A model generated the notes under the pieces. It was not told the DNA's origin and made no database searches. It saw nothing but the letters and a program-made list of their open reading frames with translations. 64,000 bases of DNA from Citrobacter freundii (GTDB taxonomy: Bacteria > Bacteroidota > Bacteroidia > Chitinophagales > Chitinophagaceae): positions 1-64,000 of the forward strand of contig QFQQ01000030.1 in the NCBI GenBank assembly GCA_003243445.1, given 5' to 3'. Positions 37,594 through 44,745 of this stretch are shown here, one piece after another. Within the stretch, counting starts at the first letter, position 1. Every line of letters starts with the position of its first letter. Position numbers and translations under genes: made by a program.

Positions 37594-38202
37594 ATGTATA
37601 TCCCAAAAGCATTTCTGTTTGATGACATGGCTGCAAAGATCGCTTTTATGAAGAAATATAGTTTCGCAGCGATCGTCACAAATATCGATTCGACACCAGT
37701 TGCGACCATGCTGCCATTTACAGTGAATGAACGGGACGGAAAGATATTTCTGCGTGCGCATTTTTCTGCGGTGAATGACCAGACGAAATATATTGAAAAC
37801 AATACTTCCCTTGTTATCTTTTCCGGCCCGCATGCTTACATTTCCCCGGAACATTATGAAAAGCGGGAGTCGGTCCCAACCTGGGATTATATCACCGTGC
37901 ATGCTTATGGCAGATCCACGATCCTGCATGATAATAGTTCTAAAAAAATAATGCTTGAAGAGATGATCTCCTTTTATGATCGTGGTTACAAAGAACAGTG
38001 GGATAGTCTGCCGGAGAAATATATCTCCGGTATGTTAAAAGGCATCGTCGCATTTGAGCTGGAGGTAAGTTCATTAACGGGTCAGAAAAAATTGAGCCAG
38101 AATAAAAATCAGCAGGAAAGAAATAAGATCATTCATCAACTGGAGGGATCAGACAATTCAGTTGAAAAGGAACTGGCCGTTTATATAAAAGAATTAACTT
38201 AA
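37594..38202 (+). CDS. PaiB-like FMN-binding protein (FMN_bind_2)
   Basis: A 202-aa flavin-reductase-like split-barrel protein of the PaiB family. Characteristic stretches are FAAIVTNIDSTPVATMLPF near residues 24-42, LRAHFS, the signature GPHAYISPEHYE near 78-89, VPTWDYITVHAYG near 94-106, and the C-terminal GQKKLSQNK. PaiB was described as a negative regulator in Bacillus; most family members probably bind FMN or haem and act on small molecules. A perfect TAGCTTTG box sits 25 nt upstream. The next gene, an acetyltransferase, starts 15 bp on, which resembles the PaiA/PaiB pairing. Confidence 0.9.
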   Translation: MYIPKAFLFDDMAAKIAFMKKYSFAAIVTNIDSTPVATMLPFTVNERDGKIFLRAHFSAVNDQTKYIENNTSLVIFSGPHAYISPEHYEKRESVPTWDYITVHAYGRSTILHDNSSKKIMLEEMISFYDRGYKEQWDSLPEKYISGMLKGIVAFELEVSSLTGQKKLSQNKNQQERNKIIHQLEGSDNSVEKELAVYIKELT

Positions 38203-38217
38203 ACCATCATTATTAAT

Positions 38218-38751
38218 ATGGAGCCGAATATTCAACCATTACTTGAAAATGAAAAAGCCATCCTTATTCCGTTGAAGGATGAAGATTTTGATGTTTTATA
38301 TGCCGTTGCGTCCGATCCGAAGATCTGGGAGCAACATCCGAATAAAGATCGCTGGAAGAAGGAGATATTTCAAAATTTTTTTAATGGCGCAATAGAAAGT
38401 AAAGGCGCTTTTAAGATCATCGACAAAGCAACGGGAGCGGTTGCGGGAAGCACCCGCTTTTATGAATACAACCGGGCTGACAACAGTATTTTCATTGGTT
38501 ATACTTTTTACGCAACGAAATTCTGGGGAACAGGTTTTAACAGGTCAGTAAAAAAACTGATGCTTGATCATGCATTTCAGTTTACCTCGCGTGTTCTTTT
38601 TCATATCGGCGCAAATAATACGCGGTCACAGATAGCGATCGGTCGTGTTGGAGCAACAAAGATAGGTGAGGAAGAGGTCAGATATTATGGAGAAGCGCCT
38701 AAATTGAATTTCGTATACGAGATAAAAAAAACAGATTGGATGAAGCAGTAG
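38218..38751 (+). CDS. RimJ/RimL-type GNAT acetyltransferase
   Basis: A 177-aa acetyltransferase of the RimJ/RimL class. It has the N-terminal LLENEKAILIPLKDEDFDVLY, strand SIFIGYTFYATKFWGTGFN with the acetyl-CoA-loop equivalent (WGTGFN near residues 102-107), VLFHIGANNTRSQIAIGRVG and the terminal LNFVYEI. It lies 15 bp downstream of the PaiB-like gene and is probably under the same MocR-linked control. Substrate is unknown; polyamines or a small amine are possible by analogy with PaiA, which is inference. Confidence 0.87.
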   Translation: MEPNIQPLLENEKAILIPLKDEDFDVLYAVASDPKIWEQHPNKDRWKKEIFQNFFNGAIESKGAFKIIDKATGAVAGSTRFYEYNRADNSIFIGYTFYATKFWGTGFNRSVKKLMLDHAFQFTSRVLFHIGANNTRSQIAIGRVGATKIGEEEVRYYGEAPKLNFVYEIKKTDWMKQ

Positions 38752-39333
38752 ATCAGTCTGCTTCATCGTTCGGCGGCGGTTTTGATGGGACTTACCGAGA
38801 AAAGAGGAGGTTTGGTTGATCAGTTTACCGGTAAACGTAATAAACAACCGCGATTCAAATCTTATACTCTTCTTAAATCAATCTTTTCAGTAAAAATGCT
38901 CTTCCAGATCCTGATTTCAGGTATTTTTCAATTCTAAGGCCTTGCATTTTTCTTTGAATGCGCAATAGAACACCAATTCAATTGGAAGCAGGTTTGCCGT
39001 TGCCGGAACCTGGCCATTAACGTGTCTGCCGATCTTTTTTTGAGGTCACTCGTCGATCCTTTATAAAATCGCCGTTATTACATCTTAATATGTAGACATA
39101 GTACATCCGATGAAGGTATATCGGGCAGGAAAGTTACCCATGCTGTATTCATCCCTCTATTCTGCGAAAAACAACATAGAATGACGAGGATTTATCTGAG
39201 TTAATCAGCACTATACTCAGCAAATGCTTCCCGGTCGGACGGAGCCGGACTGCGTCCGCCGAAGCTCGCCCGGGGGAATAGGATATGCTATAAATGAAAA
39301 GCCCGCCTTCGCTAAAGCTTTGGCGGGCGGAGG
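38752..39333. other. 582-bp gap without recognised gene
   Basis: Between the acetyltransferase gene and tRNA-Ser. Holds a TTTACCGGTAAA palindrome near 38822 and, at its right end, the tRNA terminator. Open frames here and across the tRNA are not credible. Confidence 0.5.
39301..39328 (-). terminator. tRNA-Ser terminator
   Basis: Stem GCCCGCC/GGCGGGC with inner GCT/AGC pairing, 5 nt past the tRNA end; on the minus strand followed by TTTTCATTT. The words GCTAAAGCTT and GCGAAG recur at 6890-6914. Confidence 0.8.
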
Positions 39334-39420
39334 CGGAGACGGCGAGATTCGAACTCGCGATACGGTTTCCCGTATACACACTTTCCAGGCGTGCTCCTTC
39401 AACCACTCGGACACGTCTCC
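39334..39420 (-). tRNA. tRNA-Ser(GGA)
   Basis: Read on the minus strand, the 7-bp acceptor stem GGAGACG/CGTCTCC encloses a D arm, an anticodon loop CTGGAAA with anticodon GGA, a long variable arm (ATACGGGAAACCGTAT hairpin) typical of class II serine tRNAs, and a T arm GCGAGTTCGAATCTCGC. The discriminator base is G. The 3' CCA is not encoded (the DNA continues CCT). A terminator-like hairpin follows at 39301-39328. Confidence 0.96.
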
Positions 39421-39478
39421 GTATTGAACTAATGGCATTGCTGCCGGATTAGGGGCTGCAAAAATACAGCTTCGGGGC

Positions 39479-40246
39479 TTAGAGACCGAATAAATTTTGG
39501 GCATTCAGGGTGGTCTGATCAATAATTTCCTGCACACTCAGCTGTTTCAGGTCAGCAAGTTTCTGTGCCACATGGGTGAGATAACTGCTTTCATTGCGTT
39601 TTCCGCGAAAAGGAACAGGGGCTAAGTAGGGTGCATCCGTCTCAAGGACCAGGAAACGAGTGTCTATTTCCCCGATCACTTTGTCAAGCCCACCATTCTT
39701 GAATGTCAATACACCGCCGATACCAAGGTAAAACCCGAGGTCGGTCATCTGTTTTGCCTGCTCTACTGTACCGGAAAAACAATGGAAAACTCCTTTCAGA
39801 TCGCCTTTCTGGTGTTCTTTAACCACTTGGATACTTTCATCATTTGCGTTCCTGGAATGGATCGCAATAGGCACTTTGTATTGCAGGGCCAATTCGATCT
39901 GTTGATGGAACGCTTTGAATTGCTGCTCTTTAAAGGTCAGATCCCAGTAAAAATCGAGTCCTATTTCACCTACTGCAATAAAGGAGCGCCTGGAAAAATA
40001 ATCTTCGATCGCTTTAAGCTCCTGCTCATAATTCTCTTTTACAGAACAGGGATGAAGCCCCATCATGGATATACAGAGTTCAGGGTTCTCTTCTTCAAGC
40101 TGGATCATCCGTTCATGCGTGGATGAATCAATTGCCGGTAATAAAATTTTACCAAGGCCGGCTTTGCGTGCGCGGTCGATCATTTCGGCCCTGTCATTAT
40201 TGAATTGATTTGAGTAAAGATGCGCGTGTGTATCGATCAGGTACAT
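39479..40246 (-). CDS. TatD family metal-dependent hydrolase
   Basis: A 255-aa TIM-barrel metallohydrolase of the TatD family, which are 3'-5' DNases or have DNA quality-control roles. The metal-binding IDTHAHLYS at residues 4-12, GEIGLDFYWD near 93-102, IHSRN near 128-132, FHCFSGT near 153-159 and LETDAPYLAP near 202-211 give the full ligand set. It lies between tRNA-Ser and the polysaccharide deacetylase gene on the same strand; a terminator at 40376-40399 separates it from the latter. Confidence 0.93.
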   Translation of the reverse strand: MYLIDTHAHLYSNQFNNDRAEMIDRARKAGLGKILLPAIDSSTHERMIQLEEENPELCISMMGLHPCSVKENYEQELKAIEDYFSRRSFIAVGEIGLDFYWDLTFKEQQFKAFHQQIELALQYKVPIAIHSRNANDESIQVVKEHQKGDLKGVFHCFSGTVEQAKQMTDLGFYLGIGGVLTFKNGGLDKVIGEIDTRFLVLETDAPYLAPVPFRGKRNESSYLTHVAQKLADLKQLSVQEIIDQTTLNAQNLFGL

Positions 40247-40375
40247 AGAATCTGGTTGAACAATTATAAAAGAGAAATAGAATAGAATTTGGTTACAAAC
40301 AGTTGGAAATTTGTTTGCATAAATGAAAATTTATTTTACCTTTAAGCCAGTTTTCATAGGGTACGGATTAAAAAC

Positions 40376-40399
40376 GGGCCAGGGTTTCTACCCAGGCCC
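40376..40399 (-). terminator. Polysaccharide deacetylase terminator
   Basis: Hairpin GGGCC-AG-GGT/ACC-CA-GGCCC followed on the minus strand by GTTTTTAA; it lies between the deacetylase gene and tatD. Confidence 0.8.
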
Positions 40400-40476
40400 T
40401 AAATTTTTATATGATTATCAGGTTTTTGTAATCAGTCTTCTACACATAAGTATTTTTACTATAGCTTATATTCAAA

Positions 40477-41112
40477 TCAGGTCACTGATAATTTTTCAAA
40501 TCTGTATCCCTTTTTTTCGAAAAAATCTAACACTCTCGGCAAAGAAAATTCCAATCGCTTCCAGGCCTTTTCACTGTCATGAAAAACGACGATAGAACCT
40601 TTTGTGGAATTGAGTACTACGTTGTTTAAACAGTTTTCTCCCGACAAAGTTTCGTCGAAGTCCGCGCTTAACACATCCCACATGATCACCCTGGCCTTGT
40701 CATTCTTCAATGTATCCCTGAGGTTTCTTGCCTGAAAAAAAGTGATGCGACCATAAGGCGGGCGGAACAAAGCTGAGTCAATGTATTTACTTGCCTCAAA
40801 AATATCGTTGAGATACTCGCGATTATCCGTTTTCCAACCATTTAAATGTCGTTGTGTATGGTTTCCCACTGTGTGTCCTTCTTCAATAATGCGTTTATAT
40901 ACATCAGGGTAAGCCAATACATTTTTTCCTATACAGAAAAAACTCGCTTTTGCGTTTCTCTTCTTCAGTTCATCCAGCACAAACGGGGTGATCTGCGGAT
41001 GCGGCCCATCATCAAACGTTAAAAACAATACCTTCTCCTTCACGGGTATGCTCCAGGTATAGGAAGCATAAATTTTTTTGAGCCACCAGGGAGTTTTGAT
41101 GAAGTATTTCAC
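40477..41112 (-). CDS. Polysaccharide deacetylase (NodB domain)
   Basis: Carbohydrate esterase family 4 enzyme acting on N-acetylglucosamine polymers such as peptidoglycan. The NodB motifs are LTFDDGPHPQ (catalytic Asp and metal-binding Asp), HTVGNHTQRHLNGW (H-x3-H metal ligands), FRPPYGR, and the C-terminal IVVFHDSEKAW. I start at GTG 41112 (MKYFIKTPWWLKK, 212 aa). The longer frame (to 41226) is encoded by the inverted repeat, and a TATCTTCG box stands 4 nt upstream of this GTG, which suggests leaderless initiation. It is divergent from gltX with mirrored promoters. Possible N-terminal anchor is weak; secretion is uncertain. Confidence 0.88.
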   Translation of the reverse strand: MKYFIKTPWWLKKIYASYTWSIPVKEKVLFLTFDDGPHPQITPFVLDELKKRNAKASFFCIGKNVLAYPDVYKRIIEEGHTVGNHTQRHLNGWKTDNREYLNDIFEASKYIDSALFRPPYGRITFFQARNLRDTLKNDKARVIMWDVLSADFDETLSGENCLNNVVLNSTKGSIVVFHDSEKAWKRLEFSLPRVLDFFEKKGYRFEKLSVT

Positions 41113-41116
41113 GTTG

Positions 41117-41124
41117 CGAAGATA
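41117..41124 (-). promoter_or_regulatory. Deacetylase -7 box TATCTTCG
   Basis: One mismatch to TAnnTTTG; 4 nt from the GTG; mirror copy of the gltX box in the opposite repeat arm. Confidence 0.6.
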
Positions 41125-41270
41125 GTGAGCGATGGCTGATGACCGATGGCCGATGGCCGAAAGAACCGGCCTGAAATTGAAGTGTCTTTTAGAAATTGCA
41201 GTTTTTTCCTCTAACAGTTGAGTCAATTCGGCAATCGGTCATCGGTCATCAGCCATCGCTCACTATCTTT
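41118..41270. repeat. 43-bp inverted repeat carrying mirrored promoters (family A)
   Basis: Arms 41118-41160 and 41228-41270 match at about 40 of 43 positions with GATGGCC/GATGACC heptamers. Each arm ends in a -7 box (TATCTTCG left, minus strand; TATCTTTG right, plus strand) placed 4-6 nt from the start codon of the deacetylase gene and gltX. Confidence 0.95.
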
Positions 41271-41271
41271 G
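41264..41271 (+). promoter_or_regulatory. gltX -7 box TATCTTTG
   Basis: Perfect match 6 nt from the ATG; lies at the end of the repeat arm. Confidence 0.75.
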
Positions 41272-41277
41272 CGCCCT

Positions 41278-42801
41278 ATGGCAAACAAAGTACGCGTAAG
41301 ATTCGCTCCCAGTCCCACCGGGGGACTTCACCTGGGTGGAGTAAGAACTGTTCTGTATAATTATCTATTCGCAAAAAAACATAATGGTGATTTCATTTTG
41401 AGGATCGAAGACACCGATCAAAGCCGTTATGTGCCGGGAGCCGAAGAGTATATTTTTGATTGTCTTGCCTGGGCCGGTCTTACCCCGGACGAAAGCCCGG
41501 TACATGGTGGCGACTATGGACCTTACCGTCAGAGCGAAAGAAAACCAATATATCGTCAGTATGCAGAGCAACTGGTGAAAGCGGGTCATGCATATTATGC
41601 TTTTGATACGCCCGAGGATCTCGAAAAAATGCGGCAGGATTTCAAGACCGAGCAAAATCCTTCACCACAATATGATCATACACTGCGTTTGAAAATGCGG
41701 AATTCTTTGTCACTCTCAGAAGCTGAAACGAACAAGCTGCTGGAAGATGGCGTTTCGCACGTGGTGCGTATAAAAATGCCTGAGCAGGAAACTGTTTCGT
41801 TTACAGATATGATCCGCGGCGAAGTAAGTTTTGATACATCACTTGTTGATGATAAAGTGTTGCTGAAAGCGGATGGCATGCCAACGTATCATCTTGCGGT
41901 GGTGGTTGACGATTACCTGATGAAGATCACGCACGCATTCCGCGGCGAAGAATGGTTGCCAAGCGCGCCGGTGCATGTACTCTGCTGGAAATATCTTTTT
42001 GGTCTTGAGCAAATGCCGCAATGGGCGCACCTTCCACTGATACTCGGTCCCAATGGTAAACTGAGTAAACGTGATGGAGCAAAATACGGCTTCCCGGTTT
42101 TTGCAATGAACTGGACAGATCCGAAGACCAATGAACTGACAGAAGGCTTCAGGGAAAAAGGCTTTTTATCTGAAGCTTTTATCAACCTGCTTGCGTTGCT
42201 CGGCTGGAATGATGGAACTGAAAAAGAACTTTTCTCCAGGGAAGAATTGATACAGGCGTTCAGTCTTGACCGGGTGCATAGCGCGGGTGCAAGATTTGAT
42301 TATGAAAAGGCGAAATGGTTCAATCACGAATGGATCAAACATTCGGATGCGAAAGCGTTATTACCAGTGGTAAAGCCCGTCCTGCAAGGCAAAGGGCTGA
42401 CTGTTTCAGATGACCAGCTTCTTGAGAAAGTGATCGGCCTGGTGAAAGACCGTTGCACATTACTGCCTGATTTTTATGACCAGTCTTCTTTCTTTTTTCA
42501 ACGTCCTGTAACGCTCGATACGGAATCGGTAAAGCCAAAGTGGAATGAGGCAAAGCAGTTATTTTTTGCGGAACTGATCCGGAATTTTGAACTGACGCAG
42601 GGATGGGATGCGCATGACCTTGAAACAAATTTCAAGGAACTGGCCGCAGCCAATAAGATCAAACCAGGCGAGGTGCTGATGCCTTTCCGGATCATGCTGG
42701 TTGGCGGAAAATTTGGTCCTCATGTATTTGATATTGCGGCATTGATCGGCAGGGAAGAAACAATACACCGAATCAAAAACGCATTATCTTTATTTGCCTG
42801 A
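41278..42801 (+). CDS. gltX: Glutamyl-tRNA synthetase
   Basis: Class I aminoacyl-tRNA synthetase that charges tRNA-Glu. The HIGH-type motif is seen in APSPTGGLHLGG near residues 10-21, and the KMSKS-type motif in GKLSKRDGAKYG near 259-270. Rossmann and anticodon-binding regions are complete, and the protein ends normally (507 aa). I start at MANKVRVRF: the 20 codons before it lie in the repeat arm, and a perfect TATCTTTG box lies 6 nt upstream of this ATG, predicting a leaderless mRNA. The B12-binding gene follows after 20 bp. Confidence 0.96.
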   Translation: MANKVRVRFAPSPTGGLHLGGVRTVLYNYLFAKKHNGDFILRIEDTDQSRYVPGAEEYIFDCLAWAGLTPDESPVHGGDYGPYRQSERKPIYRQYAEQLVKAGHAYYAFDTPEDLEKMRQDFKTEQNPSPQYDHTLRLKMRNSLSLSEAETNKLLEDGVSHVVRIKMPEQETVSFTDMIRGEVSFDTSLVDDKVLLKADGMPTYHLAVVVDDYLMKITHAFRGEEWLPSAPVHVLCWKYLFGLEQMPQWAHLPLILGPNGKLSKRDGAKYGFPVFAMNWTDPKTNELTEGFREKGFLSEAFINLLALLGWNDGTEKELFSREELIQAFSLDRVHSAGARFDYEKAKWFNHEWIKHSDAKALLPVVKPVLQGKGLTVSDDQLLEKVIGLVKDRCTLLPDFYDQSSFFFQRPVTLDTESVKPKWNEAKQLFFAELIRNFELTQGWDAHDLETNFKELAAANKIKPGEVLMPFRIMLVGGKFGPHVFDIAALIGREETIHRIKNALSLFA

Positions 42802-42821
42802 TAACCGGTAAACATTCCGTC

Positions 42822-43229
42822 ATGAACAGACCTGTACGAGTTTTAGTTGCCAAGGTAGGATTGGATGGCCACGACCGCGGCGCGAAAGTAATAGCTACTG
42901 CCCTGCGTGATGCAGGAATGGAGGTGATCTACACAGGCCTTCGTCAAACCCCTGAGATGGTGGTCAACGCTGCACTCCAGGAGGATGTGGATGCGATCGG
43001 CATCAGCATCCTTTCCGGCGCGCACATGACGGTGTTTCCGAAAGTGATGGAGATAATGAAACAGAAGGGAATGAATGACGTGCTGCTTACAGGTGGCGGC
43101 ATCATTCCTGAAGACGATATGGCTTCATTGAATCAACTTGGCGTTGGGAAGTTATTTGCGCCCGGCACATCTACGGCGGAGATTGCCGGATATATTACGA
43201 ATTGGGTGAAGGACCACAGGTCGTTTTGA
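42822..43229 (+). CDS. Stand-alone cobalamin (B12)-binding domain protein
   Basis: A 135-aa protein consisting of one B12-binding Rossmann domain as found at the C-terminus of methylmalonyl-CoA mutase. The DxHxxG motif is GLDGHDRG (Asp15, His17, Gly20; His17 would be the axial cobalt ligand), with ISILSGAHM and LTGGGIIPEDD as the other cobalamin contacts. No catalytic TIM-barrel partner is encoded nearby. It may be the small subunit of a split acyl-CoA mutase encoded elsewhere. It starts 20 bp after gltX and is probably co-transcribed with it. Confidence 0.9.
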   Translation: MNRPVRVLVAKVGLDGHDRGAKVIATALRDAGMEVIYTGLRQTPEMVVNAALQEDVDAIGISILSGAHMTVFPKVMEIMKQKGMNDVLLTGGGIIPEDDMASLNQLGVGKLFAPGTSTAEIAGYITNWVKDHRSF

Positions 43230-43943
43230 TAATAAAAATGGCTGGTTCGCGTCAATATTTACGGATATGATAAACCGGTTCTGAGAACTACCGGGAGATA
43301 TTAATCCGGAGATAGAATTTCCGAAGTGCAGAATTCTTACCCTTACAAGACAATCTTCTCATTCGATAATTTTCAATCATTATGCGCCTTTTCCCGGCCC
43401 GGGGATTCCTGGGTTCCGGAAAAGAAAATCCTCACGTGAACTTAGAAAATTCGCGTGAGGATTGACAGGCGCTGAGATCAACAGAGCTTGTTTAAGTCTA
43501 TTCTCTCAGTCGACACTGACTTTTCCCGCCTGAATAAGAAAACTCCGGCTTCGATCGCAGCAATGAGAACAGCAAATGAATATCTTCTTTACTCATTTAC
43601 TTTCTTCATCCTGCCTTATATAACCAGCCTTCCGGCTGAACTAAAAATAAAAAGCATCGCCTTCCTGAGAAAGGGTCGCCCGCATGCCCGCCCCTTATCT
43701 GAGGAAGACAATGCCCCAGTGCCAGATGGCACCGGTTGATCAGATCATACCACTAAACTACTATTGAGCCCGGGCCAGGCCTTGGGTAAAACACAAAATC
43801 TTCAGGAGAAAATAACGGTGAAAATCTGCTGAATCTTCCCAATATCCCGGTTCAAACCGCTGTATTATCATCCCATACCTCCGCCAATCGAAAAAAGGCA
43901 CAACCGGCCGGGTTCCTTATATTTGCTGTTTAAACGTGATACT
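43230..43943. other. 714-bp gap without recognised gene
   Basis: Between the B12-binding gene and lspA. Contains a hairpin (AATCCTCACG/CGTGAGGATT arms, 43427-43463) with a T-rich tail on the minus strand only, and the lspA promoter. An 83-codon frame at 43488-43739 has no family features and is not called. Possibly decayed coding sequence. Confidence 0.5.
43919..43926 (+). promoter_or_regulatory. lspA -7 box TATATTTG
   Basis: Perfect match 17 nt upstream of the GTG start at 43944; decides against the longer TTG-started frame. Confidence 0.7.
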
Positions 43944-44612
43944 GTGAAGCTTAGAAACTCTATCCTTCTTATTGCACTCATTATTCTGGCCGACCAGGCA
44001 TTGAAGATCTGGATCAAAACCAACTATCCTTTCGGACCGGTCACCCTTGTGTTCGGGCAGAAATGGTTCGAACTTTATTTTATCGAAAATAAGGGCATGG
44101 CCTGGGGCTGGGAATTTGGCGGTGAATGGGGCAAAATGCTGCTCACATTATTTCGTCTCGGTGCTGTGATCTTTGGTACCTGGTATCTTGGCCGCATCGT
44201 AAAACAGGGATACAGTAAAGGCTTTATCATCTGCGCTTCACTGATCTACGCTGGTGCATTAGGCAACCTTATTGATAGTATGTTCTACGGAATGGTCTTC
44301 GAAGAGAGCTCTTACTCCTATGTTGCGAAAATGTTCCCGGAACATGGTTACGCAGGCTTTCTTCATGGCCGTGTGGTGGATATGCTGCACTTCCCCCTGA
44401 TCCGCTCCACATACCCTTCTTGGGTTCCGTTTGTTGGCGGTGAAGACTTTGAATTCTTCAGCCCGATCTTTAATATCGCTGACGCTTCAATTTCTATCGG
44501 AGTGATCACGCTCTTTATCTTCCAGAAAAGATTATTTAAAAAGAAAGACGCTGATCAGCACGCTACGGTTGAAACGAATGCCGAAGTAAGCGATAAAGTT
44601 CAGGTGTCATAA
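43944..44612 (+). CDS. lspA: Lipoprotein signal peptidase
   Basis: Membrane aspartyl protease that removes signal peptides from prolipoproteins, such as GldJ and the DUF4292 protein here. Four membrane segments are visible. The catalytic Asp pair is in GALGNLIDSMFYG and FNIADASISIG; IENKGMAWGW and GRVVDML are conserved family stretches. I place the start at GTG 43944 (MKLRNSILLIALIILADQ, 222 aa) because a perfect TATATTTG box (43919-43926) overlaps the longer TTG-started frame. The extended periplasmic loop is common in Bacteroidota LspA. Two hairpins follow the stop. Confidence 0.92.
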   Translation: MKLRNSILLIALIILADQALKIWIKTNYPFGPVTLVFGQKWFELYFIENKGMAWGWEFGGEWGKMLLTLFRLGAVIFGTWYLGRIVKQGYSKGFIICASLIYAGALGNLIDSMFYGMVFEESSYSYVAKMFPEHGYAGFLHGRVVDMLHFPLIRSTYPSWVPFVGGEDFEFFSPIFNIADASISIGVITLFIFQKRLFKKKDADQHATVETNAEVSDKVQVS

Positions 44613-44634
44613 TATATATCCTCATCTTAGAATA

Positions 44635-44681
44635 GCGCGGCTCATTGGTCTTAAACAAATCAGTGAGCCGCGCATCTTTTT
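44635..44681 (+). terminator. lspA terminator
   Basis: A 10-bp stem GCGCGGCTCA/TGAGCCGCGC with a 19-nt loop, then ATCTTTTT on the plus strand, 22 nt past the stop. Confidence 0.85.
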
Positions 44682-44690
44682 CACCTGCAT

Positions 44691-44728
44691 AATAAGTGGC
44701 CTGTCTTTCTAAAAACAGGCCACTTATT
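44691..44728. terminator. Second hairpin between lspA and the convergent cargo gene
   Basis: Perfect 14-bp stem AATAAGTGGCCTGT/ACAGGCCACTTATT with a 10-nt loop. It has weak T-tails, but its position suggests termination for both convergent genes. Confidence 0.7.
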
Positions 44729-44745
44729 ATTCCTCCGTCGATCAA

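Noticed and set aside
39149..39504. Open frames on both strands over 39149-39504
   Set aside because: They run through the tRNA-Ser gene and its terminator and encode no recognisable protein.
43488..43739. 83-codon frame downstream of the B12-binding gene
   Set aside because: Composition is not protein-like, no start signal is seen and no homology is apparent.
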